Positions 1 through 10,432 of a stretch of 64,000 nt of DNA are shown here, piece after piece. The position numbers were made by a program, and so were the translations under genes. This DNA is from Daldinia sp. FL1419 (Eukaryota > Ascomycota > Sordariomycetes > Xylariales > Hypoxylaceae), in assembly GCA_025201765.1 (NCBI GenBank), contig MU623437.1, positions 1-64,000 of the forward strand, in the 5' to 3' direction. Every line of letters begins with the position of its first letter. Position 1 is the first letter of the stretch. The notes beneath the pieces were generated by a model, which made no database searches, was not told the DNA's origin, and was given only the letters and a program-made list of their open reading frames with translations.

Positions 1-688
1 CCAATCAGAGGTTCTAAATCCCCGAAACGTTTCATCAAATATAACGGTTTTAATTTTACAATGGTTGTTGAAAATACCCCTTTGCCACTATGGTAGGTAA
101 CTAGCTATTTTCCGAACACAATCATTATTATATAGGTACCTTAGTAAGGTTAGGTAACCGAGTGATGCGATAGGTACCCTTTACATACGCCAGGTACCCA
201 GGTACCTCAGGTAAAGAAACATAATTTATTTCTATTTAAAATTTGTAGTCGCTCGTGATCGACTATTATCACAGACGGGTGATGGTATTACATTGCCGGG
301 AGCTTAGAACTGATCATCTCGTCGTAGAATTGTGCACCAAGCAAGTGTAGGAAACAATTGGGGGTAATGTTCCAAATATATTAATTACCATTCCTTACTG
401 GTTTTGACCATGGGGTCTATCAAAACAGCCTCTTATTAAAAGGGTTGTGCTATTCCTCAACTCGAATAACCGTTCTCTTCATCTGGCTTCCTAGCTTTAA
501 ATGAACAGGACAGCCCAATCATGTCGAGACACGGAACAATGCGATATGAAGAACCAAATGGCCCAATGTATTAAGTAGGTATTCATCAAATATATTGCCC
601 AGAGGATATCGATCGTTCATCGCCTGAATCATCATGTACGCTCTTTACCCCCAAACAATTCCCGCCAAAGTATTAGATACAAATCTAT
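1..688. other. intergenic, no gene seen
   Basis: AT-rich non-coding DNA downstream of the cytochrome b5 gene. It contains several GGTACC/AGGTACC words at about 135-215 of the kind scattered through all intergenic DNA here. No open frame of useful length was seen. Confidence 0.6.
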
Positions 689-1306
689 TTAAGCTTCCTT
701 GCCTTGCTGCGCCTGGAAGTATTGGAAAGCACCGAAACCGAGTATACCTCCGATGAAGATGATGGCGTACAGAGCAGTTCCTAAACCAGCAGAGCTTGTG
801 TTGGCAGTAGGTGCGAGAGATGACTGTTGAGCCTTGGGGGACGGGTCACCGGGCTATATCGAAACGCTGTCAGCATACCGAAACAGGACAGATTTACAGG
901 ATCGAAGCAGAGTTCAAAAGGATTGGGTTCTCACATTTCGCTTAAGGGTACCAACAAGGAGTTGCTCTAGGGTTTCTCGCGCTTCATCGCTATGGCCGAC
1001 GTCTTCGAAAGCTTCCGTCGCATCTTGACCACCGACGTCTAGCATAACCTCTTCACCACCGCTATGATCGGAACAAGTCAGCTTACATGTTATCAAGTTT
1101 CCTAAATAGTAACGGCGAATGGCCAAAGAAGCGGAGGTGACCGCGACTGAAAATTGCAAAATGCGCTGAAACTTTTTTTTTGGTACTCACGGATGTTCAT
1201 CAACGAATTTTGTGCAATCGTAGATCTTATCGTGGATAACGACAAAAAGATCCTTCTTGGTGTTGTGCTCGGCAACATCCTGGTAGGTATACTCCTTATC
1301 CGCCAT
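689..1306 (-). CDS. microsomal cytochrome b5, three exons
   Basis: Tail-anchored heme protein that passes electrons to ER desaturases and hydroxylases and can support P450 enzymes. Exons by hand-splicing: 1306-1191, 1061-935 and 853-689, giving about 135 residues. Exon 1 starts MADKEYTYQDVAEHN. The heme motif HPGGEEV is formed exactly across intron 1 (donor GTGAGT), with the first axial His near residue 38. The second axial His lies in DATEAFEDVGHSDEARE near residue 62. Exon 3 gives a Pro/Ser/Ala linker and then one hydrophobic helix (LGTALYAIIFIGGILGFGAF, about residues 108-128) with a short polar tail ending QGKEA, the expected C-terminal ER anchor. Length and order match fungal microsomal b5. 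Both junctions keep frame and family sequence, so the model is firm. Confidence 0.93.
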
Positions 1307-2498
1307 TTTGAATTTGTTGTCTTAATCTTTAGAGAAGAAGAATCGAATAGTAACAAAAGCGATGGCTTATTATGCGGACGCAGCAATACAATTTTTGGAG
1401 TCGAAATGAAGGTACACTCGGGAACGGAGTTCGGGGATTGTTGAGGAGGAACTTGTTGGAAAGTTGGGGGATTATGGATAAGAGAGCCTTGTGAAATTGT
1501 ATTGGTGGTTGATTTCTTTAAGTTTCAACTTGCCCAGGTGTCTTCTCCCCTAGAAATTTCGGAGCTAGCGGTCTGCGGAGTCCACGGCCGTCCCAATCCT
1601 AACAAGTCCTAGCGAATCAAAGTTCCTCTAATTCATTTATCAGGGTGCTGTAGGGATCATTGGGTAAGCTCAGCTAAGATTGATGGGTCAATGGACCCTG
1701 AGATTGGTTAGCTGGGTTCCTACATTTAGTGTACCTTCCGCCTGGAAGTTCCAACCAGAAGTTATGCACGTTATGCACGTTATGCACACCTCGGCTGGTC
1801 GGTTATATTAGGGAGGTATTTCTACATATAAGGACCGGATAGCAGATCGGTACCTGCTATTCGAGCATAAGTAAATTTGCACAACTCATTATTCAATTGC
1901 ACATGACAACATGAGGTAGTTACAGAAGTTACGCGTTTTCAACCTACGCCATTAACAAGCCTTACAATGACATTTCTCAGCACATGCTGCGGAGTCATTT
2001 AATGGTTACATGCCTTATATTTAAAACCTATTATTTGTATGCCTTTGTGCAGGCTTATCGCAGATCTATTCCTACGTACGTACGTACGTAGAATGACACC
2101 TTATGAACCAATTGGTACGGTTCAGACCCGAGGCTTCCGACGGATCCTATATTCGTGCTGAATGATGGCACACATCTTGTATCACCTTCAATCGGCTTAA
2201 ACACTATATACCTACCTCCTAGGTAATCATGATCTATCACTTATAAACATGCCGGGGTATTTCTCTTACCTTGGGTTGGATACTCTCATCCTTGAGGAGT
2301 CCCGCGTATCTTACAACTTCGAGAAGAAGCCATCTCCCGCCCTTATTAGCAACGATGAGATAAGCAAACACGTCGAGGCGGTGAAAATAATCCCTTTTCG
2401 AATAAACTCGGAATACCACATCATGCAATCCGAACTTGAACGAATACGAAGAGCGGGGGGTTATACCAAGAACATCTACTAACGGGTTGCAAAGCCAC
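1307..2498. other. intergenic, no gene seen
   Basis: Lies upstream of cytochrome b5 (-) and downstream of the HET gene (-). Holds a three-copy 9-base tandem repeat at 1761-1787 and a TACG run at 2075-2091. Short open frames here show no recognisable protein. Confidence 0.55.
1761..1787. repeat. 3 x 9-bp tandem repeat
   Basis: Three perfect head-to-tail copies of GTTATGCAC. It lies about 450 bases upstream of the cytochrome b5 start codon on that gene's 5' side, so it could be promoter sequence, but this is only position. Confidence 0.8.
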
Positions 2499-4620
2499 CT
2501 ATACAAGGTTGAATAATTCTGCTTGGCTTCCGTTCGTCTTCCATTGTTTGACGACCTCTCCAGCCATCAAGCCGGGAACATAACACTCTCCAACGAATGA
2601 ATACTTACCTTCACCGAGATCCCGAATTACATAGGGCACTTTACCACCAAATAAGATGACAACTATATCATTCCTTTCCATTGTTTCAGGGCCTATTCCC
2701 ATTAAATTTCCCGCTGTGACGAAAAATCGTCTATGCAAACAGACTCTCGTGAAGGCCTCGTGAAACCGGACTGAACTCGTAGTCTTCCAAAGAGTATCTG
2801 ACCACTTCCACTTTTGGCCGATTCCCGAGACAGGTATTCGTTTCCCAAAATGTTGAAGTAGCCATTGCGCTGCATCGTCGAGAAATTCGGGATCCTCAGT
2901 GACCGGCTGTTTCGTATCGCTGAGGCCTGCGGTGAGTGTTGAAACAAACGTGTGTGGTATGTTCTTTGGTTGGTACAATTCTGGCCTCATATCTTCCGGG
3001 TCATTCACTTTGTCGGTCCAGTGCGCTATCAAACTCCAGGCCGCCCCCACAAAGTCGCGTTCCTCTTTGTATGTCTTGTATCGGAATCCGTAGCTCATAA
3101 GTTTATCCCCATATACTCGGATTGCGCCGGAAGGAACCCTAACCCCCTTAACGGAAAGGCATCCCGGGTCGATAGAATCACCAACAATAAGATGTTCGCC
3201 ATAACTTGCGTTATAAGGCAGATTATCTTGGTTATGGCTTACCAGCTCTACGCATGCTTTTGGCTGACTCCAGTCTGGTACCCATGATGGCCACGCCGTG
3301 GTTTTCAGCCCTTGGATCCCACCGGCATGAGATAACGCCGAAAGCTCACCGTGCTCTATTAGGAGGAATCGGATTACGTTTTGATAAACCTCATTAATCG
3401 GGCTTCCGTAGGCCGGTTCGATTAGTGGGTCGAGCCTGTCTGTATTTGCGGTCTCTTCTGCTAAACTGTAGGTTGCGTATATCTTGTCTTCTCTGAGGGT
3501 TGCTTGCCTTCCCCGAAGGTCCCGTAGTATCTGAAGTAAGGGTCGTCTCTTCCCCGGCGTCACATGCATGTGCCACATCGCGGCTACTTCAGATATGGGT
3601 AGAAGGTCTCCTAACTCCCCCCTGAATTTGACGTTGGTGGGTAACGCAAAGCCGTGCGTCTGAAACCACACGGCCGCTCGTCCCAAGGCGGTCCATTGAA
3701 CCTCCCAATCCCCTAAAATAGCTATCGCCCGTGAAGCGAGAACAACTTCTTGTACAATCCAAACGCGCTGAAACCATAGGTTATCGAAAAACTCGCGCAA
3801 GTACTGCCAATCCTCAGCTGACGCCTTGGGAAATCCGTGTACTAAGTTGCGATAAGCGGCATCTGCAGCAGACTTCGATGCCGTGGGATAAACCTCTCCG
3901 GCATGGACGTTCCTCAACGCCTGTGCGATCATTGTAAGGACTACCGGCATCTTACCGCGCTGGCCGATGGGCTTGCTCCGTTGCTTCAAGAATGCTGGTA
4001 CCCCTGCTAATATTTCTAATTCTGGGGGTGGCCGATGGGATGGATATGCGGTATTTGATAATTTGCCTAGCCATATCTTGACCGTGTGGGCATTGGCGTA
4101 GACCCTATCTATCGACTTCACATGGAGCGACTTCTCAGCATTGTCGCTTTGATTAATACAGAGCGCATCGATCCAGATGGGTCTTTCCTATATAGGATTA
4201 TTATGATTCGAACGCCAATATGTGTTTCCTAGTATAGGTGAGGTGTCTCACCTGTTGAAAGTCGGAATTTCCTCTTTCTTCTTGCCTATTTGATGCAAAC
4301 CCGCGCCAGACATTACGACTCGAATGGAGGGGGTGATTTTCTGACCAAGTGATGACCGAATCCCAACGTGGGAGCGGACGGAGATATCTCATGGCCTCGA
4401 TCAAGTTCTTAGTGACTGTCATCCTCTGGCCGTTACACATGATGGGTTCTTCCGATAATTCGGTGCCCCAGACGTATGATATCGCGTCGAACGTCGGTGC
4501 CTCTTCTACATTGGCGACAACAACGAGACTACAATTAATCGCCTCAGAGGCAAACCCCGGTACAATTGATAACAGACGTATAGACCCCGCCGGGAGGTGT
4601 TGATAAATTCGGTCTACCAT
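2499..4620 (-). CDS. HET-domain (heterokaryon incompatibility) protein
   Basis: HET-domain proteins trigger cell death when unlike fungal strains fuse, and many act as NLR-like or stand-alone innate immunity effectors. Exons proposed: 4620-4252 and 4187-2499, about 685 residues. Exon 1 carries the first HET block (FDAISYVWG, near residue 45, then a MRYLRPLPR segment). Exon 2 opens with the second block WIDALCINQSDN and continues to RVYANAHTVKIWLG, the third block. A typical C-terminal block, YSFVGECYVPGLMAGE, lies near the end. The intron 4251-4188 has a GTGAGA donor and restores frame. About 30 residues between the LR block and WIDA are longer than in usual HET domains, so a longer intron or a second one is possible. 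The middle of the protein has no domain I can name. Confidence 0.85.
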
Positions 4621-5568
4621 CTTGCCACATTCGAGTCGAATATCTATCGAGACAACGCCTTCCTTCTACCGTGCTTCCATAGACGATGATGTTGACAGTA
4701 TCTAGCTTGAAAGATATCAAAGTAGGTAAAGAAGTAGATGCTATGAGCCCTCACTACCTAGGAACTGATCTTGATCTTAAATTCTTAATACTAAAGGATT
4801 ACTCAAATAGGTAATAAGGATGCACCAACAGACCTACTTCCGAGACTACCTGACCTATTTAAATTGCTCCCACACGAAACGCGTTCCTATAGGTTATGTT
4901 ATCTTGAAACTGCTCATGCTAATCGGCGCTTGTATTCAGCTGCACGGCGCGTGTCTGCCTTACGAGATACGTCTAACTTGTTTGGTACGGTGGGGTTTCA
5001 TCTGGTACAGGATGGATGCTAATCCTTGGATTAGGTCGACATGTCACATAGCAGGGTAGAAGACGACTTTCATAACTTCCGTCTGCCTCTATCTTCAGTT
5101 TCTCCTCATCGAAAATTTGGCCTAAACTTCGTTTCGAAGTCGTAGCTGTTTGAATTCACCTAACCAGTTCACGATGAATATATTTTATAATATTAAGAAG
5201 GATATCTCACTGCGGAATGCTAGTAAGTCCTGTATACGAGGTGTGTGAATCAAATAGAGCTTATTACTGAGAGTCTGTAGCTGTCTACGCTCAATGGTAA
5301 CTACTTCCCGAGCAACCATGATATACGATTCACTCGCTTAACTCATTCCCATAGGCTCGGCATTCTATCAGCCATCTCTTTCATACTGACAAGAGTTTAT
5401 TGGCTTCTTGCATATAAGCATCCTCACCCCCGAATATACGAGACAGTAGTTAGATTATTTGATATGATGTATGTCTCGCGGGTATATCTATGTCGATGTA
5501 TCCCGCTGTTCTTTTTCGGGGAATTTTGCTAAATATCACGTAGCTTCTTCCCTGCCTGCCTATTTTTA
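4621..5568. other. intergenic, no gene seen
   Basis: AT-rich spacer between the HET gene start and a small membrane-protein gene, and so upstream of both. An open frame at 4820-5059 has no family features and is probably chance. Confidence 0.5.
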
Positions 5569-6153
5569 ATGGAGATGCCTCCCAGCTCACGCCGCTGGCG
5601 CCTAACCTTTCAAGCCAGCATGTTCTGGTGTTGGGCTCGTACGATGGTCGACTTCGCTTTATCTACGAGCGGCTTTTTTCATCGGGACGGGCCGGCGGGT
5701 CTTTTTATGTTCTTTGGCACTTTCATAGGACTAGCGCTGTATTTTACCATATCTAGTACGATGCTTCTGAGAGGCGAGGTAGAAGACTTTTATTCTTGCC
5801 GCACCCGGACCCTGTTCTACGCGGCGTATACTTTCTCGCTGGTTACTGGAGGTCGCGGAAAACCCGTCGATCCCCCGTATGTTTGCCCTATATCGCCTTT
5901 CTGGTTTCTCAACCCAGGGGATGCTCTTGCGCTGGGATGGTGGTTCGGGGCATCAAAGTGTGTTGAGCTAGCGGAGATCTTCTCGGTGCTTGCGGCGTTA
6001 ATGTACTTCGTTGCGTATTGGATTGGACACGAATATGTGTTTACAAGGACGCTTGGAGGCCCAGGTGTTGAACTTATGCCGCGTATTACTTCTGAGCTGG
6101 CGCCACAGGATGAGTCCATCGGGCAGGAGGAGGGAAGAATCATGTTACCTTGA
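5569..6153 (+). CDS. small hypothetical membrane protein
   Basis: I do not recognise this gene. The single open frame encodes 194 residues from an ATG at 5569. Strong hydrophobic segments lie at about residues 43-66 (GLFMFFGTFIGLALYFTISS) and 135-153 (FSVLAALMYFVAYWIG). Weaker ones lie at about 14-33 and 81-93, so it could be a four-helix protein with both ends in the cytosol. The tail after residue 165 is acidic and polar (SELAPQDESIGQEEGR). The frame is uninterrupted, with plausible codon use and aromatic-rich helices, which is why I keep it. It is convergent with the capping-protein gene on the other strand. An upstream exon cannot be excluded. Confidence 0.5.
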   Translation: MEMPPSSRRWRLTFQASMFWCWARTMVDFALSTSGFFHRDGPAGLFMFFGTFIGLALYFTISSTMLLRGEVEDFYSCRTRTLFYAAYTFSLVTGGRGKPVDPPYVCPISPFWFLNPGDALALGWWFGASKCVELAEIFSVLAALMYFVAYWIGHEYVFTRTLGGPGVELMPRITSELAPQDESIGQEEGRIMLP

Positions 6154-6594
6154 TCGCACCGTGCGCTGATAGTGTTCGACTACTTTAATAGACTGCAGTT
6201 TTAAGATAATCTTTGAAAATGAGATTCGGGAAGGCCATGGGAAAAGGAATACGGAAGGAAAGAAAAGGAGAATTAAAACCTCCAAAAAATGGGAGGCTTC
6301 TTCCAAAAAGACCAGGTGCGTGGTCTTATGTCTGGGAATTCCCAAGTATCCAGAGATAATCAGATAATAAGTCTCCAGTAATCTTTTGGCTTCGTAGTAG
6401 TGAAATAAAATGTGTAATATGCTTTTGCAACTAGCTTCAGGGTCTACAGGTAGGACCTAAGACAGAACTTCTACCCACCCTTCCTATTGATGATCAAAAT
6501 GTCCCCGTCCAGTATATGCCGGGCTGAATTACTCAGGCTGGTTAAGCAAACACCACACCCTCCCCAAAGTGCCATATCTCACAACCTAGTCAGA
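6154..6594. other. convergent 3' spacer
   Basis: Short spacer between the 3' ends of the membrane-protein gene (+) and the capping-protein gene (-). No gene seen. Confidence 0.5.
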
Positions 6595-7722
6595 CTATCT
6601 CCTCGCATTCCCACCGATATCCTGCCCAACGCGGTAACTAGCTACCTTATCCCACTCGATCTTCTGGCGGGTAACAGGCAACTGTCTTCGCAAGCCCTTG
6701 AACGCGCCCTCGCTCAGGCTCGTGAAACCCCGGTTCAGTTCCTCCTGGTATTTGCGCTCGGCGGCGGAGATCTCCTTGGCGATGCCGGCCCCGGTGCCGG
6801 AGGACACGGAGCCCGTGACGGGCTTGTTGGTGAGGAGGCGCACGTTGCCGTCTTCGTAGTAGTGCACGTCCACTTTGATGCTGCCTTCTAGGGCGTTACT
6901 CGAAGGGTCGAAGATGTAGAGGGAGCGCCAACGGCCGTTCCTGCGGGTGTATTAGTCGGGCGCCGGTTTTGCCGGGGCTTTTGACAAGGGTGGTAAGGAA
7001 ACTGAGAAAGGGGAGGGGTACCAGTAGTTGTTGGGGCTATATTTGTTGGCCACGATTATGACGGCGATCTTGGAGTCTCCTTCGATGGAGTACACGCCGT
7101 ACGAGCCGTTGGGGAAGTGCTCCTTAACGTATGCAGACACGCTCTTCAACGTCGACTTTCTGCGCGTGGTCTATCAGCCAGCCACTCCATACCAATATAT
7201 GCATCCATATTTCCAGTATTCCCTCCATTGGGTAGGTGAGGAAGGTTATGCGTACACTAGATCTGCCTGGGGTCCTTCCAACACGTAGCTCTGGACGTTG
7301 CTCGCTTTCTGGGTGGCGTGGTCGAAGGTGAAGCTCGACGAGCTCTCGACGTCGTAGTACCGGCCATCTCCGAGGGAGCTGTGGGAGCTGATGATGACTT
7401 GCTGGCTGCTACCGGGCAGCTTGGCGGTGACGAACTGCTCCTCGTTGTATCTCTCGAACGCGGGTCCTAACTTGGAAACGATGTCGGGCTCGTTGAAAGT
7501 CAAGGCTTTTATATCTGTAGATGCGGTGATATATTAGATTCTGGCACCGGTAGAGTGATAATGTGAAAAGGGGCTCGGTGTACCGTTTATGACATCTGAG
7601 AGCTGTTCGGTATCTATAAGTCAGCTCGCGACGCCCGACATGGAGTAAATAACCGTCCAACGTACCTCGCCAGGGGGTGCACCTTCAACGAAGGACTCGA
7701 CAGTTTCTAAAGAGGTGGCCAT
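6595..7722 (-). CDS. cap1: F-actin-capping protein subunit alpha, five exons
   Basis: Alpha subunit of the CapZ heterodimer, which caps barbed ends of actin filaments at cortical patches. Exons: 7722-7666, 7602-7584, 7514-7256, 7159-7022 and 6940-6595, giving 272 residues (yeast Cap1 is about the same size). The spliced protein starts MATSLETVESFVEGAPPGE, then LSDVINDIKAL from a 19-base second exon. It continues with FERYNEEQF, KSVSAYVKEHFPNGSYGVY, the junction-spanning NNYWNGRWRSLYIF, VDVHYYEDGNVRLL, and near the end RQKIEWDKVASYRVGQ, the actin-binding end region of the family. Every junction rebuilds family sequence, so the unusual micro-exon is well supported. No partner beta subunit gene is in the window. 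Confidence 0.93.
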
Positions 7723-8450
7723 CTTGAGTCTGGATGGTATCACGATGTATCACGATGTATCACGATGTAGAAGCTGTGGTCCTGAGAAGTTACTAATTAA
7801 AGGACCACTAAATAAAAATATCACGGGTGTTGTCGTCTCCGTCGCCCCAATTTAGTGATTTATTAGTGTTGACTTATTATTGAAACGTAGGGGGGAGCGC
7901 GGGGGGGCACCTAAGTGGGGGTTGATGGTTTATCGATAAGGAATATAGAGGATGTACCTAGGTATGTATTAGGTCCTACCTTCCATAATGCAAATGTACC
8001 TCGGTACATGACGTTACATGGAACCTAGGTAGGTACTTACATCCATATACCCAGAGATATAATAATACATGAACTGCACATTCTTCTTGGCGACCATTCG
8101 TATATTTTTTTTATATATTCTTACGTATACCTATAGGTAGGTACTTAAGTAGACAGATAGACATATCGCAGTTTACGTTAGGCATAACTACATGTAATGA
8201 CCTGGTTTTCTCGTTTGGTATTGTTACATGTACCTATATATACCTAGCGTAAGTATCTATATACTTGGGGACTACTTGTAAATAAGTTCCTGGATTTTTT
8301 TTTTCTTTTTTTCTTTTTTCGAAACTCTCTTCTTTGACCACTTCATCTTCCAAGATTCAAGGGCTACCAGACAGCGGTTTACGTATAATGATCTTCATGA
8401 GATATACCCCTCAGCTCTTGGGCCTCTAGTCTAACTTATACGGTACCTGT
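7723..8450. other. intergenic, promoter side of cap1
   Basis: Upstream of cap1 and downstream of the E1 beta gene. Holds the 10-bp tandem repeat at 7741-7770, several CCTAGGT/GGTACCT words at about 7955-8050, and a T-rich run at 8296-8320. No gene seen. Confidence 0.55.
7741..7770. repeat. 3 x 10-bp tandem repeat
   Basis: Three head-to-tail copies of CACGATGTAT, the last ending TAG, starting 19 bases upstream of the cap1 start codon. This places it in the 5' leader or core promoter of cap1. Confidence 0.8.
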
Positions 8451-9726
8451 TTAATATTCTAACAGCTTCTTGACCCCATCGTATATTCCTATACCATAGT
8501 TAGCGCTGCTCATTCGTGAATGATCACACCCCAGAGGACTTACTGGCTACGTCGGGAATGTTGAACTTCTCAAACATTAGTGGAGTGAATGTACTCCATC
8601 CTGCCACTCGTGACACCGGAGCTTCGAGTCTTATAAACGTATCCGGGTCCTCCTGGATCGCCGCAGCCACTTCGGCTCCAACGCCTGCATTGACCATGGA
8701 CTCGTGAACGACCATGCATCGTCCCGTTTTTCGGACGCTCTGGAAGACGCATTCTTTGTCCCAGGGATATACGGTCCGGAGATCGATAAGTTCTATCGAA
8801 ATCCCAAGGTCTTCCTCTGCCTTTTGAATGGCGGCACTACAAGTGTATAAAGGCTGTCCGTATGAGATGATAGTTACGTCTTTGCCCTCTTTGAGGATTT
8901 CTGCCTTGGAAAGGGGTAATGTGTATGGACTCGTTGGTACTTGCTCGACAGCTGCTCGATATAAGATCTTGGGTTCCATGAAAACACACGGGTCGTTACT
9001 TCGAATTGCGGACAGCAATAGACCCTTGGCTTGCAGCGGGGATCTTGGCATTATCACTCTCAAGCCAGGAATATGAGTAAAAAGGCTTTCGGGTGATTGT
9101 GAATGGTACAGTGCTCCGTGCCCGACGCCTCCGCAGGGCATCCGAACCGTCAAGCCACCCGCACTTCTCCCGGTCGCCCCTTCACGATATCTATATTTCG
9201 CAGCCTCGTTCACTAATTGGTCGAACGCGGGGTAGACGTAGTCGGCAAACTGAATTTCAGCTACTGGCCTCATACCTTCAGCAGCTAATCCGATGCCGAA
9301 TCCCATAATGCCTTGCTCCGTCAAAGGTGTATTGAAAACACGAGCGCCTCCAAAGTTCTCCGCAAGCTTCATCGTACAGCGAAAAACACCCCCGAAAGAG
9401 ACATCTTCACCAAATACCAAGACGTTCTCATCCTCGGCAAGCGCGATTGAGAGAGCATCGTTTATAGCTTGGAATAAGTTCATACGCTTCGCCGTGCCAT
9501 TCCTGGCTTCGGGAGGTAACTCGGGATTGGCAAGTGCCGTTTGAGAACTATGCGCCAGCAGCGGTGTCGTCGAATAGTCGGGTGGTAAATTGAGCCGCGC
9601 ATTTGGTGGGTGCGTAGAGTAGTTTCGACGCCTCGACGAACACGCAGCCGGGCGTTTACACTTGGACAAGGTGCTGGTAGGTGTGGACGCTCTAACGAGA
9701 GAACGAAGCGAGATACAATTCTTCAT
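8451..9726 (-). CDS. BCKDHB: branched-chain 2-oxoacid dehydrogenase E1 beta, mitochondrial
   Basis: Beta subunit of the thiamine-diphosphate E1 component (2-oxoisovalerate dehydrogenase), which decarboxylates the 2-oxo acids of valine, leucine and isoleucine in the matrix. Exons 9726-8544 and 8488-8451. I choose the ATG at 9726 (MKNCISLRSLVRAS), because it gives an Arg/Ser-rich mitochondrial presequence. The open frame runs 35 codons further upstream. Core motifs: MNLFQAINDALSIALAEDE, VFGEDVSFGGVFRCT, FNTPLTEQGIMGFGIGLA, EIQFADYVYPAFDQ, and in the C-terminal domain IDLRTVYPWD. A 55-base intron (donor GTAAGT) removes an early stop. The last exon, only 38 bases, restores the usual ending ARIYDGVKKLLEY. 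Divergent from exgD. Confidence 0.93.
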
Positions 9727-10432
9727 TGTTACGTTTCTATCTGCTACCTTTGCGTACTCATATCTAACTTGTGAATTTGAGAGCAAGCAGAGACGGAATG
9801 TAAGGGGTCGGTGAAAGTCAACCGAGGCCATCCATTACCGTCATAAGCCCACGAGAGAGAACCGACTTCGCTTAGTTGCGGCATTTGGCATTCGGGTTTA
9901 CATAGGCAGATAGGGAAACCTCGAATTGAGCTTGCACTAAAACCCCACAATCCACATAAGACCGGATGAGCCCCACGAGACCTTGAACTAGCCCCGCTAG
10001 TGTACCGGCCGCTGAGTTCCAGCTGCCCCCTGTTGGGGACTGTAGGTCTTGTAGGTACCTAAGGTTAGGTACCTTTATGGTCCAAGCCACCGGGTATCGA
10101 GAAAAGTCTTGGCTTTATCTGAAATTGGAGCAATTAGAGACGACATCTTGACATTGTGCAACTTTTACAAGGATCATAAACTTGGAAAGGAGATAGTTGC
10201 CCGGTCAACCACAGATTCACCGTTGAATTGCACGAAACTCTTGGCCACGCAAGCTTCAGCGCTTTATTCCTGGCAACTTGACGCAATCGATAAATTATCG
10301 CAGATACTTTCCGCAAAGGGCCTGCATATCTTTCTGTTTTAATGCCCTATAGATTAACATTCTTAACGGGCTTATGAATGTATTCATATTCTTATCGCAG
10401 ATAGTCTTGCCTTTCTCTCTTTCTTGATACCT
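9727..10432. promoter_or_regulatory. shared divergent promoter region (E1 beta / exgD)
   Basis: About 700 bases lie between the divergent start codons of the E1 beta gene (-) and exgD (+). No TATA-like box stands out. The CTTTCTCTCTTTCTTG pyrimidine tract at about 10410-10427, just before the exgD ATG, is typical of fungal start regions. An open frame at 10109-10342 has only a TTG start and no family features. Confidence 0.45.

Noticed and set aside
2075..2091. TACGTACGTACGTACG run as a possible regulatory palindrome
   Set aside because: Simple alternating repeat, not placed near a start codon.
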